Positions 16,015 to 25,034 of a stretch of DNA of 64,000 nucleotides are shown here, in pieces. Source of the stretch: Hirschia sp964352025 (GTDB lineage: Bacteria > Pseudomonadota > Alphaproteobacteria > Caulobacterales > Hyphomonadaceae); the NCBI GenBank assembly GCA_964352025.1, contig CAYGPZ010000001.1, forward strand, positions 124,001 to 188,000. The letters are read 5' to 3'. Each line of letters begins with the position of its first letter. Positions within the stretch are counted from its first letter, which is position 1. The notes under the pieces were generated by a model, which saw nothing but the letters and a program-made list of their open reading frames with translations, had not been told where the DNA came from and did no database searches. Position numbers and translations under genes: made by a program.

Positions 16015-16566
16015 TTGGAAGTTGAAAAATTTGAAGCACCGCGAAGAGATCCAAAAAATCAGCAAATTCTTATATATAGTGAAAATATAGAATTAATTCG
16101 GATGCAGCGGGATATGCTGAAGTCCTATGGCGTTAGAAATATCATTGCAGCCAATAGTGCAGATGAGCTCATGGATCACTCAAGTGCGACTGGTCTTGGG
16201 ACTATTCTTGTCAACGGAAGTAGTCAGGTAGATCCACGCAAAATTATCTCTGCTTTACGCAATAGTGAAAAAGTTATTGACCCATTTGCTCAAGTCTTTT
16301 TTGTAACTGGCACGAGTTCCGCACCATTGGTCAATATGATTATTCGGTCAGGGTATGATGGTATTCTTATTTTGCCGTTTTCTAGAGCAAGACTATGGAA
16401 ATCCATTGAAGCCCTGAGCTTATCTCAGCGTGAATTTGTGCGAGATGGCAATTATTTCGGACCTGACCGCCGAAAAGCGCCAGTTGCTGCGCGTCCAGAC
16501 TCTGAAGAACGAAGAAAAGAACTTCTTCTAAGAAAAGCTGGTTTAGATAAGGCGCAAGCAGGTTAA
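16015..16566 (+). CDS. Degenerate response-regulator receiver-like protein
   Basis: A 183-aa protein with a CheY-like layout (QILIYSENIELIRMQRDMLKSYGVRNIIAANSADEL...). The usual phospho-acceptor position reads ILVNGS with Asn in place of Asp, and the conserved KP after strand 5 is LPFSRARL. It therefore looks like a pseudo-receiver. The C-terminal tail contains FGPDRRKAP, a GPDRR motif frequent in alphaproteobacterial single-domain response regulators, then a charged helix. The start is a TTG with GGAG/AGGG upstream. It ends 4 bp inside the convergent trmB gene. Partner unknown. Confidence 0.75.
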   Translation: MEVEKFEAPRRDPKNQQILIYSENIELIRMQRDMLKSYGVRNIIAANSADELMDHSSATGLGTILVNGSSQVDPRKIISALRNSEKVIDPFAQVFFVTGTSSAPLVNMIIRSGYDGILILPFSRARLWKSIEALSLSQREFVRDGNYFGPDRRKAPVAARPDSEERRKELLLRKAGLDKAQAG

Positions 16567-17282
16567 ACCTTTACGAAATCCAAGTATATCGGGGCGCAAT
16601 CTCCCAGTCCTTTGACCTGATAACGCGTTGTCACATGATCTTTTGGTGGCGTTGTGCAGTCTTTAATATTGTCTGCTGTCCATTTGAAATCATTGGACTC
16701 CTGGAATTGTTCGAGCGTCCATTCCGCGTAATTTTCCCAATCCGTTGCAAATCTTATTTGTCCCTGAGGTTTTAGAACGCGTGAAAGTGTTTTTAGGAAA
16801 TCTTGCTGGATTATACGACGCTTATGGTGACGTGCTTTGTGCCAAGGATCGGGAAACATGATAAAGACGCGATCAAGGCTATTGTCTGAAAGCTTTTTTA
16901 GAACTTGACGCGCGTCATCTGCGTGAAGGCGTACATTTTCGACCTGCGTTTCTTCGATTTGAACGAGTGCTTTTGCGACACCTTCTAAAAACGGTTCAGC
17001 ACCAATAAAACCAACATTCGGGTTGTTTTTAGCTTGTCCGATGAGGTGTTCAGCACCGCCAAATCCGATTTCAAACCAGTACGTGTCATATTCTGATGTA
17101 AATAGCGCGTTGGGATCGAAATCATCTTGTTGATTGGCAATATCAACAGCGATTTTTGGAAGCATTTCATCCATTAATCGCTGTTGGCGTTGAGATAGGG
17201 GACGACCACCTGTTCGGCCAAAAGTCCGCATTGGTCCAAAGTCAGGACCATTGCTTGGTTTTTTATCTTCAGATGTCGTCAT
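16563..17282 (-). CDS. trmB: tRNA (guanine-N7-)-methyltransferase
   Basis: Methylates G46 in the variable loop of tRNAs using SAM. The protein is 239 aa. The SAM motif EIGFGGAEHL spans residues 71-80; the TrmB signature DPWHKARHHKRRIIQ and the late TRYQVKGL are present. It lies 44 bp downstream of metK on the same strand, so the SAM-making and SAM-using genes are probably co-transcribed. ATG start. Confidence 0.95.
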   Translation of the reverse strand: MTTSEDKKPSNGPDFGPMRTFGRTGGRPLSQRQQRLMDEMLPKIAVDIANQQDDFDPNALFTSEYDTYWFEIGFGGAEHLIGQAKNNPNVGFIGAEPFLEGVAKALVQIEETQVENVRLHADDARQVLKKLSDNSLDRVFIMFPDPWHKARHHKRRIIQQDFLKTLSRVLKPQGQIRFATDWENYAEWTLEQFQESNDFKWTADNIKDCTTPPKDHVTTRYQVKGLGDCAPIYLDFVKV

Positions 17283-17292
17283 GTTAAAACGT

Positions 17293-17328
17293 AGAACCTA
17301 TTCTTCTGCAATCTAGAAGAGCGGTTCT
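17293..17328 (-). other. metK-trmB intercistronic hairpin
   Basis: AGAACC/GGTTCT outer arms enclose TCTTCT/AGAAGA inner arms across the metK stop. No clear T tract follows on the minus strand (CGTTTTAAC), so it may stabilise or partly terminate the metK message. Confidence 0.35.
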
Positions 17329-18502
17329 ATGCCAGACTTTTCAGAGAGTCGACAAGATCTGTTTTTTCCCATGAGAAACCGCCATCAGCATCTGGTGCGT
17401 GACCAAAATGACCATAAGCTGCTGTGCGTGCATAAATTGGCTTGTTAAGGCCAAGATGTGTACGGATACCGCGTGGAGAAAGATCCATAAGATCAGGAAT
17501 TGCCGCTTCGATTTTCTCTTCGTCAATCTTAGCTGTTCCATCAGTATTGATGAAGATAGAAAGCGGTTTCGCAACACCAATGGCGTAGGAAAGCTGGATA
17601 GTACAGCGATCTGCAAGGCCAGCAGCAACAATGTTCTTTGCTAAGTAACGGCTGGCATATGCTGCTGAACGATCCACCTTAGTTGGATCTTTTCCAGAGA
17701 ATGCTCCTCCGCCGTGAGGGGCGGCACCACCGTATGTGTCTACGATTATTTTACGTCCTGTCAGGCCGGCATCTCCATCTGGTCCACCAATAACAAAGTT
17801 ACCGGTTGGATTGACGTAGAATTCATCTTCTGGGGGGAACCAGCCTTCTGGCAGAACTTCTTTTACAATTGGACGAACCATTTCGCGAATGTCCGCAGGC
17901 GTGAAGCCGTATTTGTGCTGGGTTGAAACCACCACAGAAGAAACACCTACTGGACGCCTATCTTTATATGCGAGCGTGACTTGTGATTTTGCATCTGGTT
18001 CGAATTCAGGCTGTTTGCCAGATTTACGAAGTTCAGCCATGCGCTTAAGTATCTGGTGAGAATACATGATTGGCGCAGGCATAAGCTCAGGTGTTTCGTT
18101 TGTTGCAAAACCAAACATAATGCCCTGATCACCAGCACCTTCTTCTTTAAAGTCGCCAGTTCCTTCATCAACACCCATCGCAATATCGGTTGATTGACCG
18201 TGAAGACGGTTAATGAGCTCCGCCGTTTTCCAGTGGAAACCTTTTTGATGATAGCCAATGTCGCGTACGGCTTCTCGCGCTGTATTTTCAATTTCTTCTA
18301 GGGACGGCATTAAATCATCTTCAATGCGCATTTCACCGGCGAGGACAATTAGGTTGGTAGTTGTTAGCGTTTCACACGCCACCCGCGCTTCGGGATCTCT
18401 TGAAAGAAACAAATCAACGATTGAGTCAGAAATACGATCTGAAACTTTGTCTGGGTGTCCTTCGGACACACTTTCGCTGGTGAAGTAATAATTGGGTTTC
18501 AC
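17327..18502 (-). CDS. metK: S-adenosylmethionine synthetase
   Basis: Makes SAM from methionine and ATP. The protein is 391 aa. Family motifs: SVSEGHPDKVSDRISD at the N-terminus, the flexible-loop region, and GGAAPHGGGAFSGKDPTKVDRSAAY in the central domain. The start is a GTG (VKPNYYFTSE) with an extended ribosome-binding site AAGGTGATC about 8 nt before it; an in-frame GTG three codons further up would sit on top of that site. A 9-bp inverted repeat precedes the ribosome-binding site. Confidence 0.95.
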   Translation of the reverse strand: MKPNYYFTSESVSEGHPDKVSDRISDSIVDLFLSRDPEARVACETLTTTNLIVLAGEMRIEDDLMPSLEEIENTAREAVRDIGYHQKGFHWKTAELINRLHGQSTDIAMGVDEGTGDFKEEGAGDQGIMFGFATNETPELMPAPIMYSHQILKRMAELRKSGKQPEFEPDAKSQVTLAYKDRRPVGVSSVVVSTQHKYGFTPADIREMVRPIVKEVLPEGWFPPEDEFYVNPTGNFVIGGPDGDAGLTGRKIIVDTYGGAAPHGGGAFSGKDPTKVDRSAAYASRYLAKNIVAAGLADRCTIQLSYAIGVAKPLSIFINTDGTAKIDEEKIEAAIPDLMDLSPRGIRTHLGLNKPIYARTAAYGHFGHAPDADGGFSWEKTDLVDSLKSLA

Positions 18503-18527
18503 TGAGATCACCTTATGAACAATTGCA

Positions 18528-18549
18528 CATATAAAGATACCTTTATATG
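18528..18549 (-). promoter_or_regulatory. 9-bp inverted repeat in the metK leader
   Basis: CATATAAAG-gtat-CTTTATATG, a perfect palindrome with a 4-nt loop ending about 13 nt upstream of the metK ribosome-binding site. It could be an operator or an RNA hairpin. I looked for SAM-II and SAM/SAH riboswitch features and could not assign either. Confidence 0.4.
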
Positions 18550-18603
18550 ATTTAGTTTGCGTTTTGAAAAGACCCGAATTCTATTTCTCGCCGATTAAGC
18601 AAT

Positions 18604-18638
18604 AAAAAAGCTCTCGGAAGATGTTTCCGAGAGCTTTA
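18604..18638 (-). terminator. Terminator after fabB
   Basis: On the minus strand AAAGCTCTCGGAA and TTCCGAGAGCTTTTTT form a 12-bp stem with a short loop and a T run. It separates the fabA-fabB unit from metK. Confidence 0.9.
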
Positions 18639-18661
18639 TAACAGTCATTGCAGTCTAAGTC

Positions 18662-19894
18662 CTAGACTTTGGAAAAAATCACGGACCCGTTCGTACCACC
18701 AAAGCCAAAGGAATTGGACATCACCATATTAAGAGCGGCATCTCGCGCATCTTTAACGATATTCATACCGACAGCTGCGGGATCCAAGTTTTCAATATTG
18801 ATAGATGGTGCGACAAATTTCTCTTTCATCATAATAAGAGAATAAATGGCTTCATTCACACCGGCAGCACCCATGGCATGTCCAGTCATGGACTTTGTAC
18901 CAGAGATCATTGGTTGATCTGCGGCATTATCACCAAATAATTTGCGGACGCTTTCTAGCTCAATCATATCTCCAACAGGTGTCGCAGTTGCGTGCGGGTT
19001 TAGATAGTCCGGCTTTGCGTCAACAGTTGCTAGTGCCTGTTGCATCGCACGATATCCACCTTCACCGGAAGGAGCCACCATGTCATGACCATCAGACGTA
19101 GCACCATAACCAGTGACTTCACCATAAATCGTCGCACCGCGTTTTTTGGCGTGCTCATATTCTTCAAGCACCAAAATACCTGCGCCACCTGAAATAACGA
19201 ACCCGTCGCGGCTTTCATCGAATGCTCTAGATGCTTTTGTTGGCGTGTCATTATACTTGGATGACATAGCGCCCATGGCATCAAAGAGAGCTGAGAAGCT
19301 CCATTCGACTTCGTCTCCACCACCAGCAAACATAATGTCCTGCTTACCCCATTGAATTTGCTCTGCGGCAGCACCAATACAGTGAAGAGATGTCGTACAT
19401 GCTGAAGAAATTGAATAATTCACACCCAAAATCTTGAACATTGTCGATAGGGCAGCGGAAGCTGTTGAGCACATTGCCTTTGGAACAGCAAAAGGTCCAA
19501 TACGTTTAATGCCTTTTTCGCGACCAACATCTGCGGCTTCAACGATTGCCCGCGTTGAAGGGCCACCAGTTCCGACAATCAGTCCAGTACGCGGATTGGA
19601 GATGAGGTCTTCAGACAAACCACAGTCTTCAAGAGCCTGTTCCATCGCCATATAACAATAGCCGGACCCATCGCCCATAAAGCGCATTGCGCGTTTTTCA
19701 ATATTGTCTTTTGGAACAGCTTTGGGTTTACCAACGAGATGGCAACGAAATCCTCTATCAGCGTATTCCTGACTGAATGTGATTCCCGACGTACCGTTTT
19801 TTAGACTTTCAGTTACTTCTTTGATGTTGTCACCAATAGAAGAAACTATGCCCATTCCTGTAATAACAACGCGACGAAGACCAGATGCACTCAT
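18662..19894 (-). CDS. fabB: Beta-ketoacyl-[acyl-carrier-protein] synthase I
   Basis: Condensing enzyme of type II fatty acid synthesis, needed with FabA for unsaturated fatty acids. The protein is 410 aa. The catalytic Cys is C166 in SSACTTSLHC, and the two catalytic His lie in NPHATATPVGD and KSMTGHAMGAAG. The C-terminus NSFGFGGTNGSVIF is typical of the family. It follows fabA on the same strand by about 70 bp, the standard alphaproteobacterial fabA-fabB pair; fabI is elsewhere in this window. Confidence 0.95.
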   Translation of the reverse strand: MSASGLRRVVITGMGIVSSIGDNIKEVTESLKNGTSGITFSQEYADRGFRCHLVGKPKAVPKDNIEKRAMRFMGDGSGYCYMAMEQALEDCGLSEDLISNPRTGLIVGTGGPSTRAIVEAADVGREKGIKRIGPFAVPKAMCSTASAALSTMFKILGVNYSISSACTTSLHCIGAAAEQIQWGKQDIMFAGGGDEVEWSFSALFDAMGAMSSKYNDTPTKASRAFDESRDGFVISGGAGILVLEEYEHAKKRGATIYGEVTGYGATSDGHDMVAPSGEGGYRAMQQALATVDAKPDYLNPHATATPVGDMIELESVRKLFGDNAADQPMISGTKSMTGHAMGAAGVNEAIYSLIMMKEKFVAPSINIENLDPAAVGMNIVKDARDAALNMVMSNSFGFGGTNGSVIFSKV

Positions 19895-19963
19895 GTTGTG
19901 CTTACCTTTTTTAGTTTGGGCGTGCCTGTTCTGTTTGGCACTGCCTCTATATTACATAAGAGC

Positions 19964-20494
19964 TCATGAAGCAGGTTTAAACAACCCAACTTTCAAGTCC
20001 TTTGCTTGATATATCTTTTCATCATCAGCAAAGACTCGTCCATCAGCAATACCCATAACCAAACGTCCACGAATAGAACGTTTAATGTTGATTTCGTAGC
20101 GCACTTTTTTGATGTCGTTCGTGACCTGACCAGTGAACTTAACTTCACCCACACCAAGGGCGCGACCTTTACCAGGTGAGCCAGACCAACCAAGCCAGAA
20201 ACCAACAAGCTGCCACATGGCATCTAGACCAAGACAACCGGGCATGACCGGGTCGCCAGGAAAGTGACATTGGAAAAACCAGAGGTCCGGATTTACATCT
20301 AATTCCGCGATGAGTTGTCCTTTGCCGTGCTCTCCACCTTCAAGATCGATTTTCAGAATGCGATCAAGCATGAGCATTGGCGGTGCTGGAAGCTGGGCAT
20401 TGCCAGGTCCAAACAATTCGCCTTCGCTGGATTTTATGAGATCGTCATAAGAATAGGAATCTTGAGACGTGTGGTAATCAGCAGGGCCGGACAT
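19964..20494 (-). CDS. fabA: 3-hydroxydecanoyl-[acyl-carrier-protein] dehydratase/isomerase
   Basis: Dehydrates 3-hydroxydecanoyl-ACP and isomerises the product, opening the anaerobic route to unsaturated fatty acids. With the start at MSGPADYHTS the protein is 176 aa, close to the usual 172. The active-site His is H77 in CHFPGDPVMPG and the partner Asp is in LGLDAMWQLVG; GVGEVKFTGQV and the terminal DLKVGLF also match. An upstream in-frame ATG would add 18 residues not found in the family. First gene of fabA-fabB. Confidence 0.94.
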   Translation of the reverse strand: MSGPADYHTSQDSYSYDDLIKSSEGELFGPGNAQLPAPPMLMLDRILKIDLEGGEHGKGQLIAELDVNPDLWFFQCHFPGDPVMPGCLGLDAMWQLVGFWLGWSGSPGKGRALGVGEVKFTGQVTNDIKKVRYEINIKRSIRGRLVMGIADGRVFADDEKIYQAKDLKVGLFKPAS

Positions 20495-20644
20495 AAGAGG
20501 TTTTTCTCCAAAATATGAGGTTACTTTCGTGTGTCGAAGGTTCAACATACATAGGTAACACTAACTTTGGAGACAGGGGTTAGCACGAGGTTTGAGAAGG
20601 GCAAACCCTATTTGTAGCCTCAAATGGGTAAGATTTAACTATAA

Positions 20645-21238
20645 TTACCCTAAATCATCGACACCCCAAATTGCATTGCGGTGCATCCAGCCGCGACGGC
20701 CGTCTATATTGATGCGACACCAATCGCCTTCACATTCTGCGATTTCGGTGATGACGCCCATTGCAACTTCCGCAACTGGAGCCGAGCTTTCATCTGGTTT
20801 TTGGAACATTAGGATTGAGTTGGATGTGATCCCAGTGCGTCGTGCACCTAACATGCGTTGATGAACCCAGACTTCATCTCCTTGAGGATCTCTGATCTTT
20901 CTCCAGATGCCAGATTCACGAATAACAAGAACAGGTAGTCCGCTACGCTCATATTTCCAACGAACCGGATAATCCAGACTTGGTCCTTGGCGTCCATTTA
21001 CGGAACCATATTTTAGGCTTGCATATCTTGGGACGGGCATGCTTGAAAATTTGGAAATACGTCGTTTTTCCGAATGCTCAGTAAAAGGTATTAAGCTTGT
21101 CTGTTCGATTGAAAAATCTTCTTGAGCAGACGCTGAAATAGCGGAGGTAGCAGCTAATCCAAAAAGGAATAGCATTGAGGAGGCGATAAGCCTTCCAAAG
21201 AGAGCATTTTGACTCGTAAACATAAACATGACCATCAT
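20645..21238 (-). CDS. Exported SH3-domain protein
   Basis: A 197-aa protein with an N-terminal signal or anchor (hydrophobic LIASSMLFLFGLAATSAISASAQE) followed by two bacterial SH3-like units. The first is around SLKYGSVNGRQGPSLDYPVRWKYERSGLPVLVIRESGIWRKI; the second is around APVAEVAMGVITEIAECEGDWCRINIDGRRGWMHR. Such proteins are periplasmic and often bind peptidoglycan or partner proteins. Several closely spaced start codons (MMVMFMF) leave the exact start open. The divergent neighbour is a hydroxyacid dehydrogenase. Confidence 0.78.
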   Translation of the reverse strand: MMVMFMFTSQNALFGRLIASSMLFLFGLAATSAISASAQEDFSIEQTSLIPFTEHSEKRRISKFSSMPVPRYASLKYGSVNGRQGPSLDYPVRWKYERSGLPVLVIRESGIWRKIRDPQGDEVWVHQRMLGARRTGITSNSILMFQKPDESSAPVAEVAMGVITEIAECEGDWCRINIDGRRGWMHRNAIWGVDDLG

Positions 21239-21389
21239 TTAATGATAAACTAAGATGTCTATTCATGATGAACGGCTTGTTAATCTTAAATTTCAAATTT
21301 CCTGTACTAGTGAATTTAATTCCGAATTTGGTTTTTTTGTGCCGGTTTGCTATTGGCTCATATAAAACAAAATATAATGGAGACATTTA

Positions 21390-22376
21390 ATGTCACGGGA
21401 CAAAATCAAAATTGTAATTTCGCGAAAACTACCAAGACCTGTTGAGCAGCGTATGGGCGAATTGTTTGATGTTGAACTTAATGAGAATGACATTCCATTT
21501 ACTGAAGACCAAATTGTGGATGCTCTACAAAGAGCAGATATATTTGTACCCACCGTCACCGATAAACTGCCTGCCGAAGTTATAAATAAAGCGGGTGATC
21601 AACTAAAAATGATTGCTCAATTTGGTGCGGGTGTAGACAATATTGATGTTAAAGCGGCGGCAGCCAAAAGTATTATCGTCACAAATACCCCGAGTGTGCT
21701 GACTGAAGATACAGCAGACATCACCATGGCGCTAATTTTGGCGTTGCCGCGTCGTATGGTTCAAGGCGTGGATGCGCTTAAGAGCGGCGAATTTAAAGGA
21801 TGGTCCCCGACATGGATGTTGGGACACCGTATTTTTGGCAAACGTATCGGTATTATCGGGATGGGCCGGATAGGGCAGGCCGTTGCCCGTCGTGCGCGCG
21901 CATTTGGACTGGAAGTTCACTACCATAATAGAAACAGGGTTTCGCCAGCAATTGAAGCGCAGTTTGCGACGACATATTGGGAAAACCTCGATCAAATGAT
22001 TTCCAGAATGGATATTGTTTCTATCAATTGTCCTGCTACGCCGGCAACTTACCATCTTATGCATGAGCGTCGCATAAAGCTGATGAAGCCAGATGCATAT
22101 CTTATCAATACATCTCGTGGCGAAGTCGTTGATGAAGAAGCATTGATAAGCGCGCTTGAGGCAGGGCAAATTGCTGGTGCTGGTCTTGATGTGTATGAAG
22201 ATGAGCAGAATATAAACCCACGTCTCTTGGCGCTAAAAAATGCAGTTCTGTTACCTCATATGGGGTCTTCAACGGTCGAAGCGCGGACCGAAATGGGTGA
22301 AAAAGTTATCATCAATATTAAGAATTTTCTTGATGGACATATGGTGCCTGACCGCGTTCTGCCGCCAAGCATCTAA
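21390..22376 (+). CDS. D-isomer-specific 2-hydroxyacid dehydrogenase (glyoxylate/hydroxypyruvate reductase-like)
   Basis: A 328-aa NAD(P)H-dependent reductase. The Rossmann motif is IGIIGMGRIGQAVARRARAFG. Catalytic residues are in NTSRGEVVDEEAL (Arg), DVYEDE (Glu) and LLPHMGSS (His). The closest functional group by pattern is the GyaR/GhrB-type D-glycerate dehydrogenases, but substrate cannot be fixed from sequence. GGAGAC precedes the ATG at good distance. A strong terminator follows about 30 bp after the stop, so it is a single-gene unit. Confidence 0.88.
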   Translation: MSRDKIKIVISRKLPRPVEQRMGELFDVELNENDIPFTEDQIVDALQRADIFVPTVTDKLPAEVINKAGDQLKMIAQFGAGVDNIDVKAAAAKSIIVTNTPSVLTEDTADITMALILALPRRMVQGVDALKSGEFKGWSPTWMLGHRIFGKRIGIIGMGRIGQAVARRARAFGLEVHYHNRNRVSPAIEAQFATTYWENLDQMISRMDIVSINCPATPATYHLMHERRIKLMKPDAYLINTSRGEVVDEEALISALEAGQIAGAGLDVYEDEQNINPRLLALKNAVLLPHMGSSTVEARTEMGEKVIINIKNFLDGHMVPDRVLPPSI

Positions 22377-22403
22377 ATTCAAAACTAAATTGTTAGCACC
22401 TTA

Positions 22404-22430
22404 AAAACTCCCTCTAGCAGGGAGTTTTTT
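22404..22430 (+). terminator. Terminator after hydroxyacid dehydrogenase
   Basis: AACTCCCT-ctagc-AGGGAGTT followed by a T run: an 8-bp stem with 5-nt loop. Confidence 0.9.
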
Positions 22431-22580
22431 GTGTTTTCTGCACGTGTTTGCAGAATTGCATAACGGCACTGCAATATTTCATGAACTTTCTGTAACTTTT
22501 CTCGTGACATTAACTTTTTTTAAGGACAATAATGAAATTACTGTAATCTAGTGTAGTTCGCGTATTTGAGGAGTTTTATC

Positions 22581-23012
22581 GTGAAACTCAAAGTTTTGTG
22601 TCTTAGCCTTATGGCTGTAATGAGCTTGGCCGCTTGTGAGACGGCAGAAGGATATCGCAAGCAACTTACTCAATATCAGGGACAGACCGTTCATCAGCTA
22701 AAAGCTGAATGGGGAGAGCCTGACAAAGTCAACCATCTTGAGGATGGTCGTGAAATCTGGATTTACAAAGCATCCAAAGATTTACCACGCGGCGGTTACT
22801 TTGATCACCGCTACTACAGAACATCTGCAAAATTTGAAACAGAAGAGGGTGCTCTGCAAACGCGCAAATTCATTGAATCGCGCAAAGTCTGGGTGCCAAG
22901 ATACACTCTAAAATCAACATGCAATACTCACTTCATTGTACAACATGATAATGTCATTGAAGAGTTCTCATTTCGTGGGAATGGGTGTCTTGCGAATGAA
23001 TGGGGTATCTAA
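22581..23012 (+). CDS. Small lipoprotein with SmpA/OmlA-like motif
   Basis: A 143-aa protein starting at GTG, placed by GAGGAG 7 nt upstream. Its lipoprotein signal ends in LAAC, giving Cys19 as the lipidated residue. The segment YQGQTVHQLKAEWGEPDKVNHLEDGREIWIYK follows the SmpA/BamE-like pattern (weak helix, GxP turn, strand ending in W-x-Y), but overall identity to BamE is not evident. It is distantly similar in layout to the lipoprotein at 57508-57837. Likely in the outer membrane; function not assigned. Confidence 0.72.
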   Translation: MKLKVLCLSLMAVMSLAACETAEGYRKQLTQYQGQTVHQLKAEWGEPDKVNHLEDGREIWIYKASKDLPRGGYFDHRYYRTSAKFETEEGALQTRKFIESRKVWVPRYTLKSTCNTHFIVQHDNVIEEFSFRGNGCLANEWGI

Positions 23013-23018
23013 GTCAGC

Positions 23019-24044
23019 TTATTTAGCTGCTTGATCGTCATTTTCATCTAAGCCGATAGTTTCAAGTTCTTGTTCACTCGAAGCGCGTATAACTGGTTTT
23101 TCATTTAAAAAATTCAAAACATCGTCAAGGCTACGCTTTGGAGCTTCCATGTGTAGATTGTGGCCGAGCATTTCATACATGATTATTTTAGACGCAGGCG
23201 AGAGAAGTTCGATTTTCTCAGCGGTATGATATGGTGAGATATGATCCTGCTCGCCTCGCAAGATCAGCGTTCGAGATGGAAACTCCCTTTCTATAATTTG
23301 GCTTACATCTTCTTGCAGGGCGAGTGATATCAATTGGCTTCTATGATATGGGGCATGTGCAAAATCCGTCAGTTGCTGAAGGAGTAGACTACGATCCTGT
23401 TCGGGAGCTGAAAAACTCTTTTCAATGCGTTCCTTGATTAGGAATTTCATGTCCAGCTTGCGAATGATGGGTTCCAACCAAGGGTATTGCCGTAAATCAT
23501 ATATGATTGGATCATAGGGCTGGTCTTTGGATTTTGCGTTATTTTCTGTTGGCCCCACAAGAATTAGAGACTGAATTTTGCCTGGATGTGTTAGGCTATA
23601 ATTCCAACTTAGGCTCGCGCCCATTGATATCCCTCCGATTGAAAATTCAGATAGATCAAGCGCGTTTGTGAATTCGTCGATAAAGCTGATTAAAAATTGA
23701 GAGTTGGGCTCAGATTTTTCTGGTGATCGCGTAAGCCCATGCGCAGGTAGATCAACAGCTATAATGCGATATCGTCCTTTCAATTCTTTTATCCAGTCGC
23801 TCCATTCAAAAGAGGCGCTGGAATACCCATGAATTAAAACGATAACACCTGTTTTATTGGGAGTTGATCCGGAATCTAGATAATGCGCGCGAATACTCGA
23901 TGGGAGGTCGATAAATTTGGACGCTGTGACGGCGTACTTTTTCTCTAACTCCGCATAGGGAATATCTGGATGTTGAAGCGTGAACCATGCCGCTATGATG
24001 GAGAGAAAAATAAAACCAAAAAAGCCGATTATAATACGCTTCAT
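23019..24044 (-). CDS. Membrane-anchored alpha/beta hydrolase
   Basis: A 341-aa protein with an N-terminal hydrophobic segment (IIIGFFGFIFLSIIAAWFTLQ) that is probably an uncleaved anchor or signal. The alpha/beta-hydrolase core shows LIHGYSSASFEW, VDLPAHGLTRS, a nucleophile elbow GGISMGAS with Ser, and a late His in MLGHNLHMEAP. The acid is probably in GEQDHISPYH. Substrate unknown. A short acidic tail follows. Convergent with the lipoprotein gene, 6 bp apart. Confidence 0.83.
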   Translation of the reverse strand: MKRIIIGFFGFIFLSIIAAWFTLQHPDIPYAELEKKYAVTASKFIDLPSSIRAHYLDSGSTPNKTGVIVLIHGYSSASFEWSDWIKELKGRYRIIAVDLPAHGLTRSPEKSEPNSQFLISFIDEFTNALDLSEFSIGGISMGASLSWNYSLTHPGKIQSLILVGPTENNAKSKDQPYDPIIYDLRQYPWLEPIIRKLDMKFLIKERIEKSFSAPEQDRSLLLQQLTDFAHAPYHRSQLISLALQEDVSQIIEREFPSRTLILRGEQDHISPYHTAEKIELLSPASKIIMYEMLGHNLHMEAPKRSLDDVLNFLNEKPVIRASSEQELETIGLDENDDQAAK

Positions 24045-24158
24045 ATAGGGGCCGTCCCTTCTATCTGCAGGGGTACGCGAATAGATGACTACCTAAAATG
24101 GTAGGGGAGAGCTGTTGATCCGGCAATAGTGTATTTTGAAATTATGAGGCCCTGAATT

Positions 24159-24929
24159 CTAACCTGAACAACACGGGCATTCAGGATCAGCAGGTAGTTT
24201 CACAGTGCGCCCATCGCCTGATAACGCATCATAAATCCATAATTTACCGGCCATGGATGTCCCAGCTTTCGTGATTTCCTTGACCGTTTCCATAGCCATG
24301 TGTGCACCGACAATGCCCGTGAGCGGGCCAATAACGCCAATTTCGGCGCAACTGACTTCTGTTTCAGGTAGTTCAGGTGTCAGGCAGCGATAGCAAGGGA
24401 GTTTGTTTTTTCTATCGCCGTCTTTTGTGTGGCCTGATTTATAGACCGAGACTTGGCCAGCCCATCGGCCAACCGCTCCCGATATTAGTATGCGTTCATT
24501 TTGGTGGCAGAATTCATTGACTTGAAAGCGTGTTTCAAAACTATCTGACCCATCCAGAATAATTTCTGCATCACCGATACATTCAGCGGCGTTATCTATG
24601 GACAAGCGTTTTTCGACAATTGTGATAGTACAATCTGGGTTTAAAGCCGACAATCTTGCCTTGCCGCTTTGGACTTTCGATTGCCCCACTTCATCGGTTG
24701 AAAACAGGATTTGTCTTTGAAGGTTAGATAAAGATACTTCATCATCATCTATCAGCCTGATATTCCCAACACCCGCAGCGGCAAGATAAAGCGCAGCAGG
24801 CCCGCCCAAACCACCAGCACCGACCAATGCGACAGAGGATTTCAGCAATTTTTGCTGTCCAGGTCCGCCAATTTCACGCAGCATGATGTGGCGGGCATAA
24901 CGTTGTATTTGTTCTGACGATAGATTCAT
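24159..24929 (-). CDS. moeB: HesA/MoeB/ThiF-family adenylyltransferase (MoeB-like)
   Basis: A 256-aa E1-like enzyme that adenylates the C-terminal Gly of a sulfur-carrier protein (MoaD or ThiS). It has the ATP-binding loop VGAGGLGGPAALYLAAAGVG, DDDEVSLSNLQRQILF (contact Arg), and the zinc cysteines CYRC and the C-terminal CPCC. Its size is like E. coli MoeB (249 aa), with no rhodanese extension. MoeB is preferred over ThiF, but no thi or moa gene is nearby to settle it. Confidence 0.82.
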   Translation of the reverse strand: MNLSSEQIQRYARHIMLREIGGPGQQKLLKSSVALVGAGGLGGPAALYLAAAGVGNIRLIDDDEVSLSNLQRQILFSTDEVGQSKVQSGKARLSALNPDCTITIVEKRLSIDNAAECIGDAEIILDGSDSFETRFQVNEFCHQNERILISGAVGRWAGQVSVYKSGHTKDGDRKNKLPCYRCLTPELPETEVSCAEIGVIGPLTGIVGAHMAMETVKEITKAGTSMAGKLWIYDALSGDGRTVKLPADPECPCCSG

Positions 24930-25034
24930 GCTTTGTACCTAGCTGATTTGCTGCGAATCGATACTGAAATATCGATGACAACTGTTCGCTTTTGTGCCGT
25001 TGTATCAGCATAAGAGCCTGAAGGAAGCCTCAAC

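Noticed and set aside
15818..16054. 78-codon minus-strand frame upstream of rimP
   Set aside because: Runs over the inverted repeat and the start of the receiver gene; AT-driven, no ribosome-binding site.
18503..18600. SAM riboswitch before metK
   Set aside because: I could not match the SAM-II or SAM/SAH consensus; only a palindrome is supported.
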